Below, in pieces: positions 36,231 through 46,862 of a stretch of DNA of 64,000 nucleotides (position 1 is the first letter of the stretch; every line of letters begins with the position of its first letter). The stretch covers positions 14,311,858-14,375,857 of the forward strand of contig NC_045144.1 in NCBI RefSeq assembly GCF_008831285.2. Reading direction: 5' to 3'. Position numbers and translations under genes: made by a program. Source of the stretch: Nymphaea colorata. Taxonomy: Eukaryota; Streptophyta; Magnoliopsida; Nymphaeales; Nymphaeaceae. The notes beneath the pieces are model-generated. The model ran no database searches. It had not been told where the DNA came from and was given only the letters and a program-made list of their open reading frames with translations.

Positions 36231-36782
36231 CTTAGGGCCACTATCCAAACCTACCAGGAGAGGCCTTCAGTCCCGTTGGGTGGCTCTTGGTCGAGCGATG
36301 TCAGCCAGCCTGATTTTTGGCCTCCTCTCCTACCGTCGCAAGTAAAGGAAAGGAGGTAAGGTCAAGCGCCCAACCATCGGGCAAGGGTTCGACCCTAGCC
36401 CCAGGTCTAGACCGGATCACTAGGTCCAGAACCTAGTTCAAGATCCAAATGGGGGTTTTCGTCGTGGATGATTTCAAACCCAAATTCAGATCCAGACCTC
36501 TTGAGGAATCCAAAATTGATGGGGAAAACATCGAGCAACCTACGAACCATCCTGGACCTTTTTAACTGAGGCAAAGTGCGGACTTGTTCACCTCGTTTGG
36601 GATCCAGGGTGGCCAAGAATCTATTGACACACCCCCTTGAAGCCTAGTACAGTCTACAAAGTTGAAAGATTTGAATCATCGAGGGTGATTTTGTTCCAAC
36701 CTGAGGAGAATGATTGAGGAGCAAAACATGAAATGAAAAATTCAATCACAATTTAATTTTCTTTGTTAGTTTATTTTATTTG

Positions 36783-38063
36783 GGAAAGCTTGAAACCAGT
36801 TCTTATAGTGATGGATATAAGCACAATCGGGGAGTGCTCGTTCGTAGTGACTGAGGAGGTTGGAGACTAAAAGTTGAGGTATTTATACCAAGTATTCTTC
36901 TTATGGCTATATCAAATCTCCTAGTCCTCGTGAAAAAAGAATTTCACGTTCTTCCTATCATTTTCAGGAAGAGAAGATTAGGAAAATCCTATTGATTGCT
37001 GCTTTCTCCAGACCTCTAGGAAAAGCATGAAAAAAAGGCTCGAAAGGTACAATCTCTCCATCACCCCTTTCATGTTGGGATCTTGGGTAGAAACTGGTGA
37101 TGTTTTAATAAGTAACTAAATAAACTATCTTAGCTATAATAAGCTAAGGTCCCAATTACTTACTAAACTTGCTCACTATTTTTTTTATGTTATGTGAGTT
37201 GAACTCGCTTATCTCAGAAGTTAGAGCATCGTATTTGTAATGTGATGGTCATCGGTTTCGACTCTAACAACTGGCCTTTTTTAGTATCGATTCTTTATCC
37301 ATCATTGATAATGTCTCCTTGAGATAAAAGAATAGTGAAAAGACTCTTCCCTTTTTTCTTCCACATCTCAGGTTCCCGTATGGTTCTGAAACGTAGATTC
37401 TTGGAATGAACGACTATTCTCTTTTGCGTCTATTGTCGTTTAACCCTAGTTTAGTAAGGTAATTGGTCATAGATTAGAGGGAAGATCCTCTCTTCCACTA
37501 CATAAGAGTGACAAGCTCAACCTGCAAACACAATCCTACCTACAAATCCATGAGCATAGAAGCTTTGCTCCCTAGAATGTGCAGAAGAGAGATATCATAA
37601 TATTCACTAAGAATCAATATTGTCATAAAGCTAACACCGCATGAGAATGCATTTCATATGAGTTTTGTAAAATTTTAATCACAATTTCTAGCAAGATGCT
37701 TTTCAGCTAAACCTTTGCTTTTCTTGTTTTATCTTTAAATCCTTCAACTTCTATAAATGCATATATTGTGAAACAATCAAGCTCCAATTGCAGCCGCTTG
37801 GAGAAGATTAGAAACTTCTGGACGCCCAAAGCAAAAATGTTGGGTGAGTGAACAAAATTCACCACCTTCGAGCATTAGTGTTAGGATCCTACTTCATTAT
37901 GGTTTCTCCTCTGCAAAAGCACGATAGATTGTATTAAAATAGCCATAATCCATCTATGCTTCTCTATGGTACCGAGTAAAAGCAATCTATTTGCTACCAT
38001 ATAACATGCCATGTGTTGTAGGACTCAAATTTGAGTAGAACAGTTGGCCATAAATCAATCTGT
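36783..38063. other. Intergenic, with a tRNA-like relic
   Basis: Apart from the tRNA-Thr-like segment at 37202-37276 I see no gene or repeat here. It separates the truncated 3' LTR of one element from the 3' LTR of the next. Confidence 0.4.
37202..37276 (+). tRNA. Degenerate tRNA-Thr(UGU)-like sequence
   Basis: The order CTTATCTCAGAAGTTAGAGC (D arm), TCGTA-TTTGTAA-TGTGA (anticodon arm, anticodon TGT), TGGTC and ATCGGTTTCGAC (T arm with one extra T) follows plant nuclear tRNA-Thr. The anticodon stem still pairs with wobbles. The acceptor stem does not pair, and the second half of the T stem is changed. This is a tRNA pseudogene or the head of a tRNA-derived SINE. I saw no SINE body or A-tail. 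Confidence 0.5.
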
Positions 38064-38299
38064 TGAAAATAAAAGAGCAAAAGTAAGGCCCGCTTTGATG
38101 CACATGAAAAATCCTGTGCATTGGGTGAAAATGGTACAGGCGGGTGAAGTTTAATGCACTCAGTGTAACACACATCAAACGTCGAGAAATTCCACCCGAA
38201 AAGACTGTACGAGTGGGTGAAGTTTAACACGCAAAAAAGTCTAACCTGTGTAGGTCGAATTTTTTCACGTGGATTTTTTTTAGAGCCGTTAGGGCTCTC

Positions 38300-38640
38300 T
38301 CGTTCTCTCATTTTTTCTCCTCTTTTCCCCCCGTCAACGCCTTTCTTCCCCTCTCCTCTCTCGCGGCCTCACCTCTCTTGCTCTCTCGTTCCTCTCCTCT
38401 CTCACTGCATCACCTCTCTCGCTCTCTCATTCCTCGTTCCTCTCCTCTCTCGCTGCATCACCTCTCTCGCTCTCTCGTTCCTCTCCTTTCTTGCTGCCTT
38501 TCCTCTCTCGCTCTCTCTTTCCTCTCTTCTGTCGATGTTCTTTCTTCTCTCGCTCTCTCAGTCCTCTCTTCACTCGCTGTTCTCTTGCTCTATCATTCCT
38601 CTCCTCTCTTGCTCTCTCGTTCCTCCCCTCTTTTCCCAAT
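38300..38640. repeat. CT-rich minisatellite in the Harbinger leader
   Basis: Tandem units of roughly 45-48 bp built from cctctctcgctctctcgttcc lie between the left terminus and the first gene. Open frames through them are artefacts. Confidence 0.85.
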
Positions 38641-38765
38641 GTCGCAAGCTTGCCGCCCCAGGTGAGCCCTATGCATCTCTTTGTCGCTCTCTCACACGCT
38701 TATTTGGTGAAAACCCATCTCTCTTTACTGTTTTTCATGCATGTCTGGTATGAAATCGTGGAGGT

Positions 38766-39484
38766 TTGAAGTCTAAAGCATATACAACAATTGAAAAACG
38801 CATGATGGATAGATTCGGCCCAGAATTTAGTAAAGACAAAATAAAAAACAAATTGAAGTATTCCAAACCCAACTTGACAGTCATGAAGGAAATTTTGAAT
38901 ACAAGCGGGTTTAGCTATGACCTAATTAACAAATGTATTGATGTCGACCCCCAAGTATGGAGTGACTACATTGAGGTACGTTATAGAGTTCATAGTGTTA
39001 GGTTATGTCTGACATGTCTTTACTTGTGCAATATATGAACACATAAATTTTTTCAGAAATGTCCTCATAGGAAAAAGTACAAAGGGCCAAAGTTATGGAG
39101 ATACTATGATGCGTTCGCCAAGGTATATGGCGATTCCCATGCAACTGGCAAAGATGTAAACACATTAAACAACATGTTACATGATGACACTGAACCACTC
39201 CCATCTACACCTGCATCTCAATCGACTCCATTCTTCATGCAACCTGAAAGTTCATAATCATTCACACATATGTTTTATGAAGATAATCCTCCCCTACAAT
39301 CGCCAGTCCCTCCAACTCCTACAACTGAAAATCCGACAATGACAACTAATAGAAGTACACATACGTCTAGAGGGAACAGGTCAATCAATGATGATGAGTA
39401 TTATAATTTGTTGAATGGTATAGCTGAGGATGTGAAGACCATGACACGTACTTCCCTCAGACCAGGTGTCATGGTTGAGGCGTA
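38766..39484 (+). pseudogene. Harbinger ORF1, Myb/SANT-like DNA-binding protein
   Basis: Exon 1 ends at 38975 (GAG|GTACGT) and exon 2 starts at 39057 (tttcag|AAA), phase 0. Joined, they read RFGPEFSKDKIKNKLKYSK, WSDYIE, then KCPHRKKYKGPKLWRYYDAF, a Myb_DNA-bind_3 domain as in plant Myb/SANT-like proteins. In PIF/Harbinger elements this protein escorts the transposase to the nucleus and DNA. A TAA near 39256 (after PESS) interrupts a Ser/Thr/Pro-rich tail that stays open to 39484. The start codon is uncertain. Confidence 0.75.
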
Positions 39485-39849
39485 AACTTGTTGATTCGTT
39501 GGTAAAAGTTCATTGTTAAAAATTCAATGGTTCATTATTTGTATAATTCATGTGATCCAAAACATTTCTTGTGTTTATTAGTATAATCTTATGATCTTGG
39601 ATTTTGTTTGAAATGGTTGTTGTTCATGTACTCTGTTCTTGTTCATGTACTCAAATACATAATTGGAATTTTGTTATTCAATAAGTTTTGTTATATGTAC
39701 ATGCAGTTTAGTCGAAATGGTCGATATTGACATATTCGATGACGACGAAGAACGAGTGCTTTACTTCATTTGACTAGTTTATGCCTTCATCTTCTTTTGG
39801 TTAAGATGACTACCTCAATCTAGGAGGATTATTCATCCATTTAGAGATG

Positions 39850-40986
39850 CTGGTACATCTTTTGTTCAATTTATGCTTCGAGGACATCCTAGAAATTGTA
39901 TCGACTTACTCCGTATGGAAGAGCACACATATATGACATTGTGTAACACTTTAAGAACTAGAAATTTATTGGAGGATGCTCGTGACATTAGCGTAGAAGA
40001 ACAAGTCGCTATTTTTCTATTGAAATTGGACATAATGAATGAACGGAATCGTGCCGCTCAAAATACGTTTCAACATTCTGGACAAACAATAAGTAAATAT
40101 GTCAGTCTTGTCCTTCGAGCAATATGTATATTGAGTAAGGAGTACGTTCGGTGGGCCAATGATGAGATGCCAACACATATTCGGCGATCTAAACGGTTCT
40201 TTTCATATTTTCAGGTAATTTCATAATCGTAAACTCAACATGACACATACAACATGACTAACTTGCATATATTCATATAGGATTGTATAGGAGCAATGAA
40301 TGGGACCCATGTACCTGCATGGGTCTCAGCATCAGATCAAGCAAGGTTTCGCAATAGAAAAGGATTCATTTCTCAAAATGTCATGGCTATAGTTGGATTC
40401 GACACTCGATTCCACTACGTTTTGGTAGGATGGGAAGGAAGTGCAACAGATTCAAGAGTATTATACAATACACTTGATCATCCAACCGACCCATTTGTTG
40501 TCCCAAAAGGTACGTAATTCCACCAACCAATGCATTTTTTTTACAAACATGTAATAGTCTTTAAATAATTTGTGTTCAATTGTAGGCAAATATTATCTTG
40601 TTGATGGGGGTTATTCAAATATTGTTGGTTTGCTAACACCTTATCGAGGGTTATCATATGTCTAAATTTAACACCCCAGGGGCATGCACATCTAGAATTC
40701 TAGAAGAATTATTCAACCATAGGCAATCATCACTTCGGATGTAGTTGAAAGAACTTTTGGCATGTTGAAAGGTCGTTTTCCAACATTAAAAAAGCAAGTA
40801 TGGTATCCATTCAAAAAACAAGTTCAAATGGTTCTTGCTACATTTGTATTGCATAACTTCATAATTAAACACAATCCAAATGCTGAGCAATTTGTTGATA
40901 AAGATGCACCTTTGAATGATAACTTTGTCTTAAGCAAACCGGAATTGCAAGGCAAACACATCAACGAGAAAGCAACAATTCTATAA
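39850..40986 (+). pseudogene. Harbinger DDE transposase (DDE_Tnp_4), inactive
   Basis: Exons 39850(or earlier)-40214, 40281-40509 and 40586 onward, with GT-AG introns in phases 0 and 1. The N-terminal part (IDLLRMEEHTYMTLCNTLR, ISVEEQVAIFL) is the helix-turn-helix region of plant PIF transposases. Catalytic blocks: DCIGAMNGTHVPAW, where the family has GA[IL]DGTHI, so the first Asp is Asn. The second Asp is present in YYLVDGGYSN and the Glu in VVERTFGMLKGRFP. A frameshift lies near 40740, shortly before the third block, with stops before it in the alternative frame. The C-terminal MVLATFVLHNFIIKH is conserved. Confidence 0.85.
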
Positions 40987-42209
40987 GAACAGCTATAACA
41001 ACACAAATGTTTACATATTATCAATTGAATAGTAAGTTTATTTATCTCATTTGACCATTGTTGCATTTGGTTGTTTGACGTTTGTTTTGTTTTGAATAGG
41101 ACAACGAAGATGATGCCTCACCAAAAGTACTATGTCGTGTTCGAAAGGTAGGTCGCAAGGAATATATGACAGTTGGGAGCAGTGCCAACCTTTAGTACAT
41201 CGATACAAGGATGACCTTTTCAAATCGTTTGATTCATTCAAAGTAGATGAGTGTCACATGAATGAGTATCTCCATAACAAGTATGGTGGGCAAGTACGTA
41301 GGCCTACAGTCATTGAAAATGTTATCGCAAAACAAGAAAAAGAAGACACGAAGTTTGTTGAACGGAAGTGCAGTCAGAAATGTTGGATTATTTGTTTTTT
41401 GATTACATGTTTTCTTTGTTGGATATGTACTTGTTAAACTTATATACTAGATGGGAATACACGCTTTGGTTAAGGTTTTATAACTTTCATACAGGTTTAA
41501 TTGTGTTATGGTTCTAACTTGTAGTTGGTTAACTACATTGAACTCGTGGATGTTATGGACTTCTTCTGTAATTATTTGTGGATGGTATGAAAATCATGTT
41601 ACTTGTTTTTGTAGCTTCAATTTTTTAGGTACTGGATGTTTTGTTTGTTGTTTTGGAAGACCATCTTTCAATTTTTTCCCACATGAAATTGGAGGAGAAC
41701 AAAAAAGCAACAACAACTACTGACAGTCCTGAAAAAAATCTCTCATATATTTTACCTTGTGCATCAAACAGGGTTAATTTTATCCTACAAAAAACTGCCA
41801 TGTGCATCAAACAAAGTTAGTTTTACCATGAAAAAATCTACCCTGTCATCAAATAGGTCCTCAGATTGGAAGAGAAAAAAATTTCATCTTGTATTTTTGT
41901 CCATCATTTTTTTCATGGTAAATTTACCACATTAAATTCTTTTCTGCCATCAAATGGGGCCTACAGGTAAATGAACTCACAAACAATTAACATGGTTCGG
42001 CTAAACTCAGCCTACATCCATGACATAGGGAAAACTCTCTCTCTTTTACAGCAGAGATCTAGTAATCATGGATTTTTATTTAGATAAACATGGCAACTCT
42101 TGAATTTTGAATTCTCTCTTTTTGTTTATCTTCAATGGATTGCTTGATTTTAGGAAGAGATATTCCATTGCTATCTTCAGTCGTTTCACGTAATGCCTTT
42201 GTTTTAACA

Positions 42210-43993
42210 CGGCCCCACGAGCCAATACTTGTGTCAACAAGATTGAGCTTGTCTTTGAGAAAATGAAAATTGGTAATGGTTTAGTTAAAATATCTGCTAT
42301 CTGATATTCGGATTTAACAAATTTAACTTGAATTTCACCTTTAGCAACTTTCTCTCTAACAAAATGAGTCTATTTCGATATACTTTGCTCTATCATGAAA
42401 AATGTGATTTGCTGCAAGATCGGTGGCTCCTAGATTATCACATGTTAATATAAGAACTTCTTGTAGTGGGACTTGTAAGTCTTTGAGACGGTGCCTTAGC
42501 CATATAAGTTTTGTAGTAGCTCTAGCCATGACTTTCAATTCTGATTATGTCCTTGAGCGTGCTACTGTATGTTGTTTACTTGATCCCCAAGAGATTATGT
42601 TTCCTCCTAACATAGTGACAAACGGATTCTGTCATCAGGGCAACCTGCCCAATCAACATCTGAATATGCTTCAACTTTTCAATGTGTTGATGCATTTGTA
42701 TGTAGATCATAAGATGGAGTTCCTTGAAGATAGTGAAGAATCCGTTTTACGTGAGTCCAGTGAAGATCAATAGGCATATGAAGAAACTTATACGGCTTGT
42801 TAACCGCAAATGCAATGTCTGGACATGTAAGAGAGACATATTATAGTGCACCCACAATGCTTCTATATATAGTTCCACATTTGGTTTTTCTCCTTCAAAT
42901 TTTGAAAGAGATATGTTAGGGACAGCTGGTGTGACAACAGCTTTGGCTTCTTCCAATTTGAACTCTAATAAGAATGTCGCGTATGTACTCTTTTTGTGAA
43001 AGAGAAAGCTCAGATCTATTCTGTTGAACTTCTATCCTAAGGAAGTAATGGATCTTTCCCAAATCCTTGATGTAGAGTTTGTTACTCATCTCATGAATGA
43101 TGTTCTATATTTCAAGTGGAGAGTTACTTGTCAAGATAATATCATCAACATATTTGAGAATATAGACAACGCATATGTCGAAGTATATATGAACAGGGAT
43201 GGATCATATCTAGATCCTGCAAATCCTTTAGATATTAGATATGTGCTCAAACTTTCAAACCATGCCCAAAGGGCTCGCCTAAGCTCATATAAAGATTTCT
43301 TTAATTTTCATACATAATGAGGATGATCATCATCTTCAAATCCTAGCAGTTGACTCATATATACATCTTCCTTTAGAGTACTATGCAAAAAGGCATTGTT
43401 AACATCTACTTGGTGAAAATTCTATCTCTGACTAGTAGCGATAGATAAAACTAATCGAATAGTAGTTGGTTTAATGACCAGACTGAAGGTGTGCAAATAA
43501 TTGATTCCTTCTCTTTGAGTATACCCTTTAGCTACAAGTCGAGCTTTAAACTATGTTACAGATCCATCTACATGTTGTTTGACCTTGTATATCCAATGGC
43601 AACCCACAAGATTATAATAAGGCTGTCAAGGTACTAATTCCAAGATTTTGTTTTTGTGAATGGCATAGATTTGACTGGCATGGCATCGACCCCCCTAGAG
43701 TATCTTTGGGATTCTTGGAGGTTTATGGGTTCAGAATCTTCTATAGATGCCTTGGTTTCATTGAAATAAGAGAAAAGTTTGGGTCTTGGTGTCCCATCTT
43801 GTGATCTAGTGATCATAGAGTAATGTCTGACATAGTCAGTATGTGACGATGTTGGTTGAGGTTCAGGTAGATGAGTGGGTTCAATGTGTTCAAAATTGGG
43901 TTCAATTCTAGAGGGAGTAGGCTCAATATTATCATTTTCATGTCTAGAACTTTGGTCATTTGGTTCAATAACAATGGAATAATGGTCTGGCAA
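42210..43993 (-). pseudogene. copia reverse transcriptase and RNase H remains
   Basis: Minus-strand reading starts with the linker ending HYSMITRSQDGTPRPKLF (near 43840), passes the catalytic block LKYVDDIILTSN (Asp pair at 43141-43146) and reaches RNase H (TKLIWLRHRLKDLQV, LTCDNLGATDLAANHIFHDR at 42450-42390). The RNase H Asp in CDN is kept. Stops occur between the blocks, so the polyprotein is not intact. Confidence 0.8.
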
Positions 43994-44029
43994 AAGAGAT
44001 TAGAGACTTTATTATTGGTGGATTGGTTT

Positions 44030-45137
44030 TATTGGTCGCAAGCCACTGAATAATTTCTTTAGCTGTAGTAGGTGGTGTAATGCCTGAGCAAACAAATGTA
44101 CTTTCATCAAATATGACATGCTTAGAGATGATGGTACATTTGTCTAAAGGATTATAGCAAATGTAACATTTATGACATTTAGCATAACAAAGAAAAATGC
44201 AAGCATAGGATTTTGGTGCAAGTTTGGATTTGCATTGATGCCCAGCAAGAGGATACGATACATTCAAAAACCTTTAGATGCTCTAGTTGAGGCTTTTCAC
44301 CAAGTAACTTTTCATATGGTGTCACCTTGTGCATGTCAACTATAGGCAATGTGTTGATAGTGTTAACCACCATTTTAAAAGCATCAATCTAGAAACGTGC
44401 TGGATACTTGCCTGAATGAGCATACTCAATCTCATGTCCACCATATGTTGATGTTTTTTCTTTGCAACACCATTTTCTTGTGGTGTGTGTGGGCATAAAA
44501 GCCATCATCGAATGCGTTGAATATTAAGATAATCAAAATAAGCGTGGCTCAAAAATTCTCCACCAGAATCACTATGAAAGATTTTCACTTTGTGTTCAAG
44601 TTGTCGCTCAACAATCTTCTGAAAATTCTAAAAACAAGCAAACACTGCTGATATTTTGACTAAAGAGAAAACCCATATGAAACGAGAGTAATCATCTACT
44701 ATCACCAAATAATAGTTATAGCCTTTTCTAGAGGTACATGGAGCAGGTCTCCATAGATATGCATGAAGCATTTCAAAGGGAGAGGATGCCTTGAAATCTG
44801 CTTTAGAGAAAAGTAATTCATGCATCTTGGCTAAGGAACAAACATAGAAGAATTTATTTTTATGCATAGAGTCAGCAGAGATTAATTTTGATGCAACCAT
44901 CTTATTCATCAAATGAGCATTTGCAAGTTCCAAGCATATATGCCATATATCAAATAGCTTATCTGTCTTATTAAAGTCATCTAGAGAATGTTTAGAAGCA
45001 TCAACAAGTTCCTTGGAAACAGAAAAATATGTTTTGCGACCTTCATGTTGCAATTTATTCCTTGCACCAGCAGCTGCAATGTCTTGAAGAGCACTCGACC
45101 ATGAGTATAATCCTCTTTTAAGTAGTCTTTTGTGCAC
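44030..45137 (-). pseudogene. copia integrase remains
   Basis: The open part 45137-44628 holds LFDIWHICLELANAHLMNKM (pre-integrase block, W-H-x-R-LGH in the family, with the last His displaced) and GYNYYLVIVDDYSRFIWVFS, which carries the first catalytic Asp. Further pieces at 44373-43965 include TPYEKLLGEKP and HVIFDESTF from the integrase C-terminus. The middle with the second Asp and the Glu is broken. Confidence 0.8.
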
Positions 45138-45252
45138 TATCTCCTCGGTCTACACATTCTTAACATTAAAATCATGAGAAGTATTCCAAGAGTTATTCTT
45201 TGTAAAATTTGTCAGAAAAAGTAAATTATTGATGGCACATGCAGAACATTCT

Positions 45253-46282
45253 TTAAAGTAAAGGAAGTATTCTTAGATGGCAGCGACATATTACCAATAC
45301 TTTTAGTAGGAAGCCTTTTTCCACTGCGTACAACAACATAATCAGATCCAGAATAAAAAATGATACCTTGCATAGCTTGATTGGTGATGTGGTGGATGGC
45401 ACTTGTATCTGGGTACCACTCTTGGCTATCATAAGCTGCATTGGAGGAAGGTGCAGTAGTATTGGATTGAATTGTGTTTGTCCAACATTGAGTGTCATGG
45501 CCATAAATGCTTTTGGTATGTCATAACGCTGGCCAGCTGTATGATTTTTGTGGTCACAATATTGACATGTAACTCCTTGAGCATACTTGAATTTGGAATT
45601 ATTATTTCCACACCCACTATAGCCATTGTTAGTATTGTTATGGCTGCGGCCACCATTCCCACCACTGCAACCACCACCTCTACCTATTACAAAGCTGAAG
45701 CCATCTTGGCCTCCCCAACATTGGGCCACAAAGGTGACGACGTGGGAGTCACTATTAGTGTTCGATGGTGGCACAAGAATAATATGATTTTCTTGAGTGA
45801 CCAGCATATCAAAAATTTTTGAAAAACTCGGTAATTGCTTAAAGGTGGTAACGGTGGTGATAAATGCTTCATGTTTTACGAGATAATTCATTAAGGGTAT
45901 AAAGAACTAGATCGAAAACTGAAACCACATGATTGACAACATCTAATGAGTCATGCATAAACTTAATGCGATTCAAGTAATCAGCCATGTCACCCTTTTT
46001 CACATTTTGTAAATCACGTTTCAACTGAATGATTCTTAAATTAGAATGTGAGGCATATTGTTGTTCAAGAGCAATTGATGCTTGACAAGTCTTGGTATAG
46101 GAAATTAACTGAGATAAAATAGGTTCAAACATAGTTGCCATAATCCAACTCAAGGCTAACAGGTCTGCATATTTCCATGTATCATACTCTGGATTCAGGT
46201 TGGTTTGAGCAGCATCATGATATTTTGGTGGAGCATCAAGAGAACTATTAGCATACCTCAGTAAGCCTTGACTTTTCATCAC
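45253..46282 (-). pseudogene. copia gag and protease remains
   Basis: The first part (46282-45869) contains WKYADLLALSWIMATMFEPI and KRDLQNVKKGDMADYLNRIK, typical gag steps, and ends in a stop after VLYTLNELSRKT. The second part (45891-45253) holds the zinc knuckle CQYCDHKNHTAGQRYD, which has Arg in place of the last Cys, and the protease block EWYPDTSAIHHIT, where DTS replaces DSG. A frameshift joins the two parts in their overlap (45869-45891). Confidence 0.8.
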
Positions 46283-46423
46283 GCTGGTGATCTAGGAGTA
46301 CCACAAGAAATAATTGTTTTTGTCCAATCTGATAGAAACAAGGCTGAAACATGTGTTTCAATGAGTTCCTGGATTAGGGGTAGGAGCCACAGCTGAGCCA
46401 TACGAGGTTGAATTTGCAGCAGC

Positions 46424-46582
46424 CACAATCAACACGATGATGGATCGTAGATGGCTCTGATACCATGAAATTGAAGGGGCAAACTTAAAGGTAAAGGAAC
46501 CACAATCAACATGATGATGGATCGGATCGTAGATGGCTCTGTTACCATGAAATTAAAGGGGCAAACTTAAAGGTAAAGGAAC
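46424..46582. repeat. Tandem duplication of the copia primer-site region
   Basis: Units 46424-46500 and 46501-46582 (77 and 82 bp) each contain the end of the leader, the primer site and the first bases of the 5' LTR. The first keeps ggctctgatacca (46453-46465). The second has ggctctgttacca, with a mutation in the primer word. Confidence 0.9.
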
Positions 46583-46862
46583 TTACAAACAATTAACGTG
46601 GTTTGGCTAAAGTCAACCTACATCCATGGCAAAGAGAAAACTCTCTCTCTTTTCACGGCTGCAAGGAGAGAGTTCTTTATTGATATATATTTGGAGTTAC
46701 AGCAAAAATCGAGTAATCATAGATCCTTATTTAGATAAACATGGCAACTCTTGAATTTTGAATTCTTTCTCTTTTGGTTTATCTTCAACGGATTGCTTGA
46801 TTTTAGGAAGAGATCTTCCACTGCAATCTTCAGCCGTTTCATGTAAAGCCTTTGTTTTAACA

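Larger units (their letters stand above)
30445..36251 (-). mobile_element. Ty1/copia retrotransposon with a hAT insertion in its 5' LTR
   Basis: The 3' LTR is 30445-30883. The 5' LTR is 34872-36251 with 1.0 kb of hAT DNA inside. The two LTRs share long stretches, for example the words around aggaagaaagttagccgggtt and gatgaaggga. The primer site (minus strand TGGTATCAGAGCC) lies at 34858-34870 directly after the 5' LTR. Gag, zinc knuckle, protease, integrase, reverse transcriptase and RNase H follow in copia order toward 31020. All frames are broken. The element sits inside the plus-strand LTR element at 29447-36782. Confidence 0.85.
34872..36251 (-). repeat. 5' LTR of the copia element, split by a hAT insertion
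   Basis: Flanks 34872-35223 and 36231-36251 align with the 3' LTR at 30445-30883. The break falls within ggctcagggc, and eight bases (ctcagggc) recur as cttagggc on the other side of the insert. Confidence 0.8.
29447..36782 (+). mobile_element. Non-autonomous LTR element hosting two nested insertions
   Basis: The 5' LTR (29447-29783) begins TGTTAGAACCTG and is followed by the primer site TGGTATCAGAGC (29787-29798). A related sequence beginning TGTTCCAACCTG at 36692 matches its first ~90 bp (caatcacaattta, ttgttagtttattttatt) and is preceded by a purine tract ATCGAGGGTGATTT, so it is the start of the 3' LTR, truncated at about 36782. Internal DNA of the element is only 29799-30444 and 36252-36691. 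All between is the inserted copia. No protease, reverse transcriptase or integrase belongs to it, so it depended on other elements. Confidence 0.7.
38087..41961 (+). mobile_element. PIF/Harbinger DNA transposon
   Basis: Terminal inverted repeats begin GGCCC..TTTGATG at both ends (left ggcccgctttgatg, right catcaaatggggcc). The 3-bp target TAA (38084-38086) is followed on the right by TAC (41962-41964), a one-base change. The undisturbed target is visible in the sister LTR (cttaaaggtaaagg near 46567). It carries both genes of an autonomous PIF element, a Myb/SANT-like protein and a DDE transposase, each damaged. Confidence 0.9.
38064..46862 (-). mobile_element. Ty1/copia retrotransposon with a PIF/Harbinger insertion in its 3' LTR
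   Basis: The 3' LTR is 38064-42209, interrupted by 38087-41961, and the 5' LTR is 46548-46862. They share long stretches such as atttagataaacatggcaac and gattgcttgattttaggaag. The primer site (minus strand) follows the 5' LTR twice because of a local duplication. The purine tract GTGGGGCC precedes the 3' LTR near 42215. Gag, protease, integrase, reverse transcriptase and RNase H are in copia order but broken. Without the transposon it is about 4.9 kb. Confidence 0.88.

Noticed and set aside
36360-36405. A B-box-like ggttcgaccct, suggesting a tRNA or SINE
   Set aside because: No matching A box or anticodon arm lies at the right distance upstream.
38217-38753. A 178-codon Ser/Leu-rich open frame
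   Set aside because: It is produced by the CT-rich minisatellite in the Harbinger leader.
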